Part shown: piece after piece, positions 7,296 through 13,775 of the stretch
Position numbering within the stretch: the first letter of the stretch is position 1
Layout of the letters: each line of letters opens with the position of its first letter
NCBI GenBank assembly: GCA_002329285.1
Contig: DCTO01000106.1
Coordinates: 2,159 to 16,958, forward strand
Length of the DNA: 14,800 bases
Source: Ruminococcaceae bacterium UBA1438
GTDB lineage: Bacteria > Bacillota > Clostridia > Oscillospirales > Acutalibacteraceae
Direction of reading: 5' to 3'
Translations under genes and position numbers: made by a program
Notes under the pieces: model-generated
What the model saw: the letters and a program-made list of their open reading frames with translations, nothing else
What the model was told of the DNA's origin: nothing
Databases searched by the model: none

Positions 7296-7309
7296 GGTAT
7301 TACAGCGCG

Positions 7310-7337
7310 CTTTCGGTCAGAGCCTCTTTCCGTCAGA
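7310..7337 (-). repeat. Tandem near-identical 12-mers just after the maturation promoter
   Basis: On the minus strand TCTGACGGAAAG (7326-7337) and TCTGACCGAAAG (7310-7321) match at 11 of 12 bases and are offset by 16 nt. They start within a few bases of the expected transcription start. They could be a tandem operator or part of an RNA fold; the GAC in each copy is complementary to the GTC loop of the hairpin at 7263-7295. Confidence 0.5.
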
Positions 7338-7345
7338 ACGCCTGT

Positions 7346-7374
7346 ATTATAACATATTATAGTATATAAATCAA
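7346..7374 (-). promoter_or_regulatory. Predicted promoter of the TM1266-hydE-hydG-hydF operon
   Basis: On the minus strand TTGATT (7369-7374) and a perfect TATAAT (7346-7351) are separated by 17 nt. TG upstream of the -10 (TGTTATAAT) makes it an extended -10. Transcription is expected to start near 7339, giving a leader of roughly 100 nt that holds the tandem repeats and the hairpin. Confidence 0.75.
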
Positions 7375-7413
7375 TGGTAATTTATATAACAAATCAAAAG
7401 TTATTGAGTTTAT

Positions 7414-7641
7414 CTACCCGTCGCATGTGAAAAGCACAACTACCGCCCATATTGGCAGCATACGTCCGAACATATATACGCCTCCCTGCGTGTTAATTGC
7501 ACGCAGAACGCTGTCAGCGCCTGTTATTTCCATCAGCGTATTTCCGTTGACAACATATAGGCTGTAAAACACATAGGCGTGGACGGTGACAACAGCGGTC
7601 AGAAAAGCAAAAACCATTCTCTGAAATTGATTTCTCGGCAT
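7414..7641 (-). pseudogene. Short DUF2798-like membrane protein, probably C-terminally truncated
   Basis: ATG 7641 has AAGGAGAC upstream and encodes 75 aa. It begins MPRNQFQRMVFAFLTAVVTV, the start typical of DUF2798-type membrane proteins. One clear membrane helix lies at about 9-30 and a second begins at about 62 (MLPIWAVVVLF), but the frame stops after TCDG, only about ten residues into it. From memory, members of this type are roughly 150 aa with four helices. I therefore infer a deletion that removed the second half and brought the hyd promoter close. The other two forward frames beyond the break show no continuation. A naturally short protein remains possible. No function is known. Confidence 0.5.
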
Positions 7642-7764
7642 AATTCTGTCTCCTTTTGAGCATAAAAAATAAGCAGTGCAGGCGGTTTGGTTACTATGCA
7701 TTGTACCGTAATCAGATTTACTCGCCATGCGCTACTTGTGTCGTTATGCTATTGTTTTTTTAGG

Positions 7765-7794
7765 ATTATACCATTTAAAAAAAGAAAAAGTCAA
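7765..7794 (-). promoter_or_regulatory. Predicted promoter of the short DUF2798-like gene
   Basis: On the minus strand TTGACT (7789-7794) and TATAAT (7765-7770) are separated by 18 nt, with TGG just before the -10 (extended type). The -35 overlaps the stop of the GIY-YIG gene. The leader to ATG 7641 would be about 115 nt. I found no convincing fold in it. Confidence 0.65.
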
Positions 7795-8060
7795 GCGTTA
7801 TTTTGCCGCATAATCAACTGTTCTTTTTCTTTTCGCGTCATTCTTTTGATGTGGTATTCACGGCTCATCGCCTCCTGCTTTGTTGCAAAGGTTTCATAAT
7901 GAACAAGTTCAACGGAAAGTCTTGTGCGCGTGTATTTTGATCCGGTTCCTGCATTATGGGATTTTAACCGATTTTCAATATCATTTGTCCAGCCGCAATA
8001 CAAAGAACCGTCAGAACATTTTAAAATATATGTGTAATTCAAATTGTTGTTTTCGTTCAT
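7791..8060 (-). CDS. Single-domain GIY-YIG superfamily protein (YhbQ/UPF0213-like)
   Basis: An 89-aa protein with GGAGATGA upstream of ATG 8060. The GIY-YIG fold is plain: YTYILKCSDGSLYCGWTND carries the two signature strands (Y-I-L and Y-C-G), followed by RLKSHNAGTGSKYTR and the late VHYETFATKQEAMSREYHIK segment holding the catalytic-type Arg and Glu region. Stand-alone members of this family are common in Firmicutes. Nuclease action on nucleic acid is expected, but the cellular role is not settled. It lies between the hydA terminator (8102-8129) and the next small gene. No clear own promoter is visible in the 80 bases upstream, where only a weak TATATT lacks a -35. Confidence 0.88.
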   Translation of the reverse strand: MNENNNLNYTYILKCSDGSLYCGWTNDIENRLKSHNAGTGSKYTRTRLSVELVHYETFATKQEAMSREYHIKRMTRKEKEQLIMRQNNA

Positions 8061-8101
8061 AATTCATCTCCGTAAATCCAAAGTTGTCTAATATAAAAAT
8101 C

Positions 8102-8129
8102 GGGCTGACTGTGATAACGCAGTCAGCCC
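8102..8129 (-). terminator. Intrinsic terminator of the hydA operon
   Basis: A 10-bp perfect stem (GGGCTGACTG 8102-8111, CAGTCAGCCC 8120-8129) has an 8-nt loop and, on the minus strand, is followed by GATTTTTAT. It begins 11 nt after the hydA stop at 8141. Confidence 0.9.
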
Positions 8130-8140
8130 TGTTGATTTAA

Positions 8141-9892
8141 TTATTTAAACTTCTTACGTGCAACGTAGGAGGTGTGAAGGTCATGGTGAGCCTTATGGCC
8201 GCCGAAACCGTCTGTGTACCATTCGCTGTAAAGAGTTTTGATAACAGGAGATTCATGGCTCATTCTGAGAGCCATACCCTTATCCTGGTCATAAAGAGCC
8301 TTTGCGCGAACAGCCTTAAGGTCAACAGTATCACGAACGTACTGCGGCTGAATCGGCTGGCCGCCGCCGTTTACGCAACCGCCCGGGCAGCCCATAATCT
8401 CAATGAAGCCATAGCCGTTTGGATTGCCTGCCTTGAGCTGATCCATAACTTCCTTTGCTGCAGCAGCGCCTGAAGCAACGCAGATTTTAAGCGGAGTGCC
8501 TGCAAGATCAACAGTTGCTTCCTTAATTCTGTCAGTACCTCTTACTGCCTCAAGCTCAATAGCCTCGTTTGCGCCGTTAAGCCAAGCATTTGCAGTACGA
8601 ACAGCAGCCTCCATAACACCGCCGGTTGCGCCGAAGATTACGGCTGCGCCGGTGTCATCACCGAGAGGAGAATCAAATTCCTCATCGGGAAGCATATTAA
8701 AGTTAATGCCAAGGCGCTCAAACATTCTTGCAGCCTCACGGGTTGTGAGAGCAACATCAACATCGGGATAGCCGGAAGCATTCTGATCATCGCGGGTGAT
8801 TTCAAATTTCTTTGCCGTGCAGGGCATGATTGAAACAACGAAGATATCCTTCGGATCAATGCCCATTTTCTCTGCATAATAGGTTTTGATAACCGCGCCG
8901 GACATCTGCTGCGGTGATTTGCAGCTTGAAAGATGAGCGAGGAGATCAGGATAATAAAATTCGCAGAACTTAACCCAGCCGGGTGAGCAAGAGGTGATCA
9001 TCGGCAGAGTGCCGCCGTTCTTAATCCTCTCAACAAGCTCGTTTGCCTCTTCAACGATTGTGAGGTCCGCGCCGAAATCGGTGTCAAACACTTTATCAAA
9101 GCCAAGTCTTCTTAAACCTGCAACCATTTTGCCCTCAACATTTGTGCCGATTGGCATTCCGAAGCATTCGCCGATTGTTGCACGGATGGAAGGTGCAGTC
9201 TGAACAACAACATGCTTTTCAGGATCAGCAAGCGCAGCCCAAACCTTATCGGTATCATCCTTCTCTGTAAGAGCTCCTGTGGGGCAAACAGCAGTGCACT
9301 GGCCGCAGGAGATGCAAGGAGTGTCATTAAGAGATCTTGCATAAGCCTGACCAATCTGTGTGTCAAAGCCTCTGTCATTAGCGCCGATAACGGAAACAAA
9401 CTGTTCCTTGCAGACTGCAACGCAGCGGCGGCAAAGGATGCACTTGTTGTTATCCCTAACAAGATGCGGGGTTGATAAATCAAGCTCATAATGAGGCTTA
9501 TTGCCCGCAAAGCTTGTTTGATCAACGCCGTAATCACGGCATAGCTTCTGCAGCTCACAATTTGTTGAACGCTTGCAGGAAAGGCAGCTCTTATCATGAA
9601 CGGAAAGAATCAGTTCAAGAGTTGTTTTCCTTGACTGCTGGATTTTATCGGTGTTAGTGAGAACCTCCATACCCTCTGAAACGGGGTAAACGCAAGAGGT
9701 AACCATACGGAAGCCCCTGCCCTCATTAACCTCAACAACGCAGATACGGCAAGCGCCGATTTCATTCTTTTCTTTCATAAAGCAAAGCGTGGGAATTTCA
9801 ATACCCGTTAAGCGAGCAGCTTCAAGAACTGTTGAGCCTGCCGGAACACTTACCGCAATGCCGTTAATTTTTAAATTAACCATTTTATCCAT
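8141..9892 (-). CDS. hydA: Catalytic subunit of an NAD(H)-linked [FeFe] hydrogenase
   Basis: Interconverts protons and H2 at the H-cluster in the cytoplasm; 583 aa. ATG 9892 has AGGAG 10 nt upstream; the Met at codon 4 is too far from it. Domains in order: [2Fe-2S] ferredoxin (C37, C48, C51, C67); His-ligated [4Fe-4S] (H99, C103, C106, C112); two [4Fe-4S] clusters (C151/C154/C157/C161 and C193/C196/C199/C203); H-domain with L1 TSCSPGW (301-306 region), L2 MPCTAKKFE (C358) and L3 EIMGCPGGCVNGGG (C502, C506); fused small-subunit tail ending in a His-rich stretch. L1 differs from the textbook TSCCPGW. The NuoF-like partner 20 nt upstream points to a multimeric enzyme (A3 or A6 type), possibly bifurcating with ferredoxin. 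Last gene of its operon. Confidence 0.97.
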   Translation of the reverse strand: MDKMVNLKINGIAVSVPAGSTVLEAARLTGIEIPTLCFMKEKNEIGACRICVVEVNEGRGFRMVTSCVYPVSEGMEVLTNTDKIQQSRKTTLELILSVHDKSCLSCKRSTNCELQKLCRDYGVDQTSFAGNKPHYELDLSTPHLVRDNNKCILCRRCVAVCKEQFVSVIGANDRGFDTQIGQAYARSLNDTPCISCGQCTAVCPTGALTEKDDTDKVWAALADPEKHVVVQTAPSIRATIGECFGMPIGTNVEGKMVAGLRRLGFDKVFDTDFGADLTIVEEANELVERIKNGGTLPMITSCSPGWVKFCEFYYPDLLAHLSSCKSPQQMSGAVIKTYYAEKMGIDPKDIFVVSIMPCTAKKFEITRDDQNASGYPDVDVALTTREAARMFERLGINFNMLPDEEFDSPLGDDTGAAVIFGATGGVMEAAVRTANAWLNGANEAIELEAVRGTDRIKEATVDLAGTPLKICVASGAAAAKEVMDQLKAGNPNGYGFIEIMGCPGGCVNGGGQPIQPQYVRDTVDLKAVRAKALYDQDKGMALRMSHESPVIKTLYSEWYTDGFGGHKAHHDLHTSYVARKKFK

Positions 9893-9912
9893 TGTATAAT
9901 CGCTCCTTTCTC

Positions 9913-11730
9913 TTACTGCTTGCTTATTGCTTTAAACTTACAATTTGCCATACAAGCGCCGCACTTAATGCACTTATCGGGAACAATCTCATAAGATGCA
10001 AGCTTATGGCCCGGCGCAATATAATCGGTTTGGAAAATAGTTTCTGCAGGGCAGTTTCTTGAGCACTTGCCGCAACCGATACATTTATCCTTATCGATAG
10101 TATATGTTAACAGATCCTTACATACTCCTGCAGGGCATTTCTTATCTCTTACGTGCGCCTCATATTCGTGGCGGAAGAATTTAAGAGTTGCCAAAACAGG
10201 GTTCGGCGCAGTCTGGCCGAGACCGCAGGCTGAATTTGCCTTGATGTAATAGCAAAGCTCTTCAAGCTTATCAAGGTCTTCCATAGTGCCCTTGCCGCTT
10301 GTAATCTTATCCAGCATCTCAAGAAGCCTCTTTGTGCCGACACGGCAGGGAGTGCACTTACCGCAACTTTCATCAACGGTGAATTCAAGGAAGAACTTGG
10401 CAATATCAACCATACAGCTTGTTTCATCCATTACGATAAGACCGCCCGAGCCCATCATACAGCCCATTGCAAGCAGGTTATCATAGTCAATCTTTGTATC
10501 AATAAGAGATGCAGGAATACAACCGCCGGATGGGCCGCCTGTCTGCGCAGCCTTGAACTTTTTGCCATCCGGAATACCGCCGCCGATATCGTAAATGATT
10601 TCGCGAAGGGTTGTGCCCATAGGAACTTCAACAAGGCCTGTGTGCTTAATCTTACCGCCGAGAGCAAATACCTTTGTGCCCTTTGATTTTTCAGTGCCCA
10701 TTGATGCAAACCAATCTGCGCCCTTAAGAAGAATCTGGGGAATATTTGCAAAGGTTTCAACGTTGTTTTCAACGGTTGGCTTGCCGAAGAGGCCCTTAAC
10801 TGCCGGGAACGGAGGTCTCGGGCGGGGCTCACCGCGGTTACCCTCGATTGAGGTCATAAGCGCTGTTTCCTCACCGCAAACGAATGCGCCTGCGCCGAGG
10901 CGGATTTCAAGATCAAAATCAAAGCCCGAATCAAAAATGTTTTTGCCGAGAAGGCCGTATTCCCTTGCCTGATTAATTGCAATCTGAAGTCTTGCAACGG
11001 CAATGGGATATTCAGCACGAACATAAACGAAGCCCTTTGTTGCGCCAACTGCATAACCGCAGATAGCCATAGCTTCAATAATGCAATGCGGGTCGCCCTC
11101 TAAAACGGAGCGGTCCATAAATGCGCCGGGGTCACCCTCATCGGCGTTGCAGACAACGTATTTCTGGTCTGCCTGATTGGGAGCGCAGAGGCTCCATTTG
11201 ATTCCCGTTGGGAAACCGCCGCCGCCGCGACCTCTGAGGCCTGATTTTTTAACCTCTTCAATAACATCCTCGGGGCTCATTTCAGTGAGCACCTTGCCGA
11301 GAGCGGCATAACCGTCAACAGCGATGTATTCATCAATGTTTTCAGGATCAATAACGCCGCAGTTTCTTAAAGCAACACGATGCTGTGTTCTGTAGAAATC
11401 AGTATCGTTGAGCGCAACATTATGCGATTCATCAATGGGAGCTGTTGTTTCATCATAAACAAGACGCTCAACAATACGACCCTTGAGAAGATGCTCTTCA
11501 ACGATTTCGGCAACATCCTCAGGCTTAACCTGGCTGTAAAAGGTTCCTTCAGGATAGATAATAACAACCGGGCCGAGCGCGCATAAGCCGAAGCAGCCCG
11601 TCTGAACCAGCTTTATTTCGCCTTCCAGACCCTTTGCTTTAATGTTTTTCTGAAATTCGCTTTGAATTTGCTTGCTGCCTGAGGAGGTACATCCGGTACC
11701 GCCACAGATAAGAACTTGTGAACGAATCAT
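9913..11730 (-). CDS. hydB: NuoF-like flavoprotein subunit of the [FeFe] hydrogenase
   Basis: Carries FMN and NAD(H) and passes electrons between pyridine nucleotide and HydA; 605 aa, ATG 11730 with GGAGG upstream. Domains in order: thioredoxin-like [2Fe-2S] (C9-x4-C14 and C46-x3-C50); NuoF core with the NADH/FMN glycine-rich segment GLRGRGGGGFPTG (164-176) and NADEGDPGAFMDR (195-207); SLBB region (about 350-430); [4Fe-4S] site ESCGKCTPC (C456, C459, C462 with C502); and a C-terminal two-cluster ferredoxin (C550/C553/C556/C560 and C587/C590/C593/C597). This layout matches HydB of trimeric bifurcating hydrogenases and NfnB/HndC-like proteins. It lies between the short [2Fe-2S] gene (15-nt gap) and hydA (20-nt gap). 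All cluster ligands appear intact. Confidence 0.96.
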   Translation of the reverse strand: MIRSQVLICGGTGCTSSGSKQIQSEFQKNIKAKGLEGEIKLVQTGCFGLCALGPVVIIYPEGTFYSQVKPEDVAEIVEEHLLKGRIVERLVYDETTAPIDESHNVALNDTDFYRTQHRVALRNCGVIDPENIDEYIAVDGYAALGKVLTEMSPEDVIEEVKKSGLRGRGGGGFPTGIKWSLCAPNQADQKYVVCNADEGDPGAFMDRSVLEGDPHCIIEAMAICGYAVGATKGFVYVRAEYPIAVARLQIAINQAREYGLLGKNIFDSGFDFDLEIRLGAGAFVCGEETALMTSIEGNRGEPRPRPPFPAVKGLFGKPTVENNVETFANIPQILLKGADWFASMGTEKSKGTKVFALGGKIKHTGLVEVPMGTTLREIIYDIGGGIPDGKKFKAAQTGGPSGGCIPASLIDTKIDYDNLLAMGCMMGSGGLIVMDETSCMVDIAKFFLEFTVDESCGKCTPCRVGTKRLLEMLDKITSGKGTMEDLDKLEELCYYIKANSACGLGQTAPNPVLATLKFFRHEYEAHVRDKKCPAGVCKDLLTYTIDKDKCIGCGKCSRNCPAETIFQTDYIAPGHKLASYEIVPDKCIKCGACMANCKFKAISKQ

Positions 11731-11745
11731 AAAATACCTCCGATA

Positions 11746-12117
11746 TTATAACTCACCCTCATCGAGTGTGTATTTATAAACAACTTTTCCGCCCTGAAGA
11801 TGGCTTTCAGCAACCTCTTTTGCTTTATCAGCATCCATTTTAACATAGGTTACCTTTTCCTTGCCGGGCTCAAAAACCTCAACAACCGGCTCAAACTGGC
11901 AGATTCCGATGCAGCCTGTCTGCGAAACGGTTACTCTGTCTGTAAGGCCAAGCTCATTGACGCTTTCAACCAGTGCGTTAAGAACAGGGCGCGCGCCTGC
12001 TGCGATGCCGCAGGTTGCCATTCCAACAACAACTCTGATGTCATTGCTGCCTTCACGCAGGACAACCTTGTCCTTCATCCTGTCTTTGATTGCTTGAAGT
12101 TCTGCTAATGATTTCAT
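11746..12117 (-). CDS. Short thioredoxin-like [2Fe-2S] domain protein (HydC/NuoE-type position)
   Basis: A 123-aa protein with the fold of the NuoE C-terminal half. ATG 12117 is chosen: AAGGA lies 12 nt upstream, and the frame's TTG at 12159 would add unconserved residues. Cluster ligands are usually CX4C...CX3C. Here VGMATCGIAAGA keeps only the second Cys of the first pair (C36, with Val31 in place of the first), while QTGCIGIC gives C69 and C73. So three of four ligands are present. The N-terminal helical domain of true NuoE/HydC (total about 160 aa) is absent. It sits directly before hydB. It may substitute for HydC, be an accessory electron carrier, or no longer bind a normal cluster. From memory, similar short proteins accompany other clostridial hydAB pairs. 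Confidence 0.85.
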   Translation of the reverse strand: MKSLAELQAIKDRMKDKVVLREGSNDIRVVVGMATCGIAAGARPVLNALVESVNELGLTDRVTVSQTGCIGICQFEPVVEVFEPGKEKVTYVKMDADKAKEVAESHLQGGKVVYKYTLDEGEL

Positions 12118-12163
12118 ACTGTTTTTCCATCCTTCTTTATTTCCTTGAGCAATGCCCAAAAAT

Positions 12164-12718
12164 TTATTTGTTTATTTCCAAATACTGTTCTTTCAAGTAT
12201 TCTTCCATCCATTTGATAACATCATATGTGTTAAGCGGAACACCCTCCAGCACTGCACGAACCTCTCTTGTGTCCAGCTCGGCGCTTTTGCCGTTTTTGC
12301 TGTGGCAGAAATAAAAATCCGTTTCGGGATGCCCCTGTATTAATGTGAGCAGGCTTGAAACAACATCTCCCAGCGGGGTAAAATCAATATGTTCTGTGTG
12401 AAAAACCGCTTTCACCTCTGTGCCATGCTCCTGTGGGGAAGCATCAGCCGTTTTTGATTTTATCTCAAGCGTGCCGCCTGTTTGCTCTGCCGCCATTTTT
12501 AGCAGCGGAACCCCGAGACCGACGCTTCTTGTTGTTCTGGTGGTGAAAAACGGATCAATAACCGCCGCCACCTGTTCCTCATTCATGCCGCAGCCGTCAT
12601 CACGGATAACCAGGGTTAGCAAGCCGCCGTTTTCCGTTAAGAGAATTTCGGTGAGCGTTGCGCCTGCTTTAACCGAATTTTCTGCAACATCAAGAATGTT
12701 CAGAGATAGTTCTTTCAT
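12164..12718 (-). CDS. Stand-alone HATPase (GHKL) ATP-binding protein of the hydrogenase operon
   Basis: A 184-aa GHKL ATPase domain without a dimerisation/phospho-acceptor His domain, so not a normal histidine kinase. Visible motifs: N box LNILDVAENSVKAGA (Glu13, Asn14), G1 box DDGCGM (40-45), F/G2 region FFTTRTTRSVGLGVPLLK (57-74, with G67 and G69), and HGTEV (98-102). The last 75 residues form a separate alpha/beta segment with no motif I know. Its ATG shares ATGA with the end of the PHP gene, so translation is coupled. It precedes the [2Fe-2S] gene by a 46-nt gap. Such proteins recur in clostridial hydAB operons. An anti-sigma or serine-kinase-like regulatory role, or an ATP-dependent assembly role, is inference. 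Confidence 0.88.
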   Translation of the reverse strand: MKELSLNILDVAENSVKAGATLTEILLTENGGLLTLVIRDDGCGMNEEQVAAVIDPFFTTRTTRSVGLGVPLLKMAAEQTGGTLEIKSKTADASPQEHGTEVKAVFHTEHIDFTPLGDVVSSLLTLIQGHPETDFYFCHSKNGKSAELDTREVRAVLEGVPLNTYDVIKWMEEYLKEQYLEINK

Positions 12719-13449
12719 AATGCTCTCAATTTTTTAAAAAGATTGCTGCGGACAAGCGAACTGCTGTAAGGCTCATCCTCAAGCTCAAAATAATTTTCTT
12801 TATCGCGCATATCCGTGAGGTAGTGCGCATCGGAGCTGACGATAATCGTTTTATCCTTTAAAATCGGAAAGCGCTCCTTATATTCCTCAATCTTCTCCGC
12901 CCTATTAAGCTCTGCGCAGCCGAAATAAGGAGTTTCGGGAAAGGTGCCAAGAACGGAAACAATGCCGTTTGCCTGGCGGTCTATATGCGCGGGATAAGCA
13001 ATTCCTCCGAACCGCTCAACAAATCGCGGCGCATCCTCAACAGAAATATCCGTGGCATTTGTTAGAAAATGCGGCTCTGTGCCGATTAGCTCATCCTCGC
13101 CGTTCAAAATCAGCTGATTACCAAATATATCCGTTCTGTTGGGAATCAGCATTCGGTGCTGCTGCAGCTCGCTGTCAAATTCCATTGCCGCCTCAAGCTC
13201 CTCAAACAGGCACACAACGTGAACATCCTCCGAGGTGGTGAGCTCAGCGCCGGCAACCGGAATAAGCCCATACCGCTTTGCCGCCGTGAAAAAGGCGGGG
13301 CAGTTTTTGCAGGAATTATGATCCGTCAGCGCCACTATTTCAAGGCCGTTCAGCACTGCCATGCCGGCAATGTTATTCGGCGTATTGTCATCATTGCCGC
13401 AGGGCGAGAGGCAGGAATGAAGATGCAAATCGTAATAATACTTTTTCAT
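12715..13449 (-). CDS. PHP-domain metal-dependent phosphoesterase-like protein
   Basis: A 244-aa cytoplasmic protein. ATG 13449 is preferred (TGATG junction with the preceding gene); a GTG one codon earlier is also possible. PHP metal-site motifs are in order: DLHLHS (7-12), TDHN (42-45), GAE (67-69), H77, PAHIDR (153-158) and SSDAHY (205-210). These support a two- or three-metal phosphoesterase centre. The middle section (about 100-140) holds a hydrophilic insert. Substrate is unknown; relatives act on histidinol phosphate, nucleotides or DNA ends. It overlaps the HATPase gene by 4 nt and the DRTGG gene by 1 nt, so it is made in step with the other putative signalling proteins; removing a phosphate added by the relay is a plausible job, but this is inference. 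Confidence 0.9.
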   Translation of the reverse strand: MKKYYYDLHLHSCLSPCGNDDNTPNNIAGMAVLNGLEIVALTDHNSCKNCPAFFTAAKRYGLIPVAGAELTTSEDVHVVCLFEELEAAMEFDSELQQHRMLIPNRTDIFGNQLILNGEDELIGTEPHFLTNATDISVEDAPRFVERFGGIAYPAHIDRQANGIVSVLGTFPETPYFGCAELNRAEKIEEYKERFPILKDKTIIVSSDAHYLTDMRDKENYFELEDEPYSSSLVRSNLFKKLRAL

Positions 13450-13775
13450 CACGCTTTACCGTTCAGCTGCAGCGCCGTTTCATAAGCGGGCTGCGAAGAG
13501 GCGAGCACGTTAACGCCCTTTTGCTGAGCAGTGGCAAGCACAGTTTCATCCAGCGTTACACCCTCTGCCAAAATAACGCAGGCAACATCCGCAAGCGATG
13601 CAACGGCGATAACATTGATGTTGGACATAATTGTTATCCATGCGTTATCCGCCTGTGCCCTGCCCATAACCCAGCTTAAAAGATCGCCGATATAAACGCC
13701 GTTGATTTTTCTTTCGGGATCGGGCAGGCAGATTGCCTGAAGATTAAGGGAGGTGCATAATTCATTCACCGTCAT
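13449..13775 (-). CDS. DRTGG-domain protein
   Basis: A 108-aa protein. ATG 13775 is chosen: AGGAGG lies at 13788-13793, 12 nt upstream, and the upstream part of the open frame lies inside the previous gene. The sequence around IGDLLSWVMGRAQADNAWIT (about 29-48) and the pattern of alternating strands (VIAVASLADVACVILAEG) match the small DRTGG domains seen alone beside hydrogenase genes and fused in phosphotransacetylase and near HprK-like kinases. The domain is regarded as a ligand-binding regulatory module; its ligand is unknown. It overlaps the upstream sensory hydrogenase gene by 14 nt and touches the PHP gene by 1 nt, so the four are one translational block. Confidence 0.85.
   Translation of the reverse strand: MTVNELCTSLNLQAICLPDPERKINGVYIGDLLSWVMGRAQADNAWITIMSNINVIAVASLADVACVILAEGVTLDETVLATAQQKGVNVLASSQPAYETALQLNGKA

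Noticed and set aside
7386..7404. ATAAC-N9-GTTAT inverted repeat upstream of the hydEGF promoter, considered as a Rex operator
   Set aside because: Arms are only 5 bp, spacing is wrong and the Rex core (TTGT...ACAA) is not present.
9112..9597. A 161-codon minus-strand frame within hydA
   Set aside because: It is in another frame of hydA, whose cluster motifs through this region are intact; composition is not protein-like.
12118..12159. TTG start at 12159 for the short [2Fe-2S] protein
   Set aside because: It would add 14 residues without a ribosome binding site; ATG 12117 with AAGGA upstream fits the family's N-terminus better.
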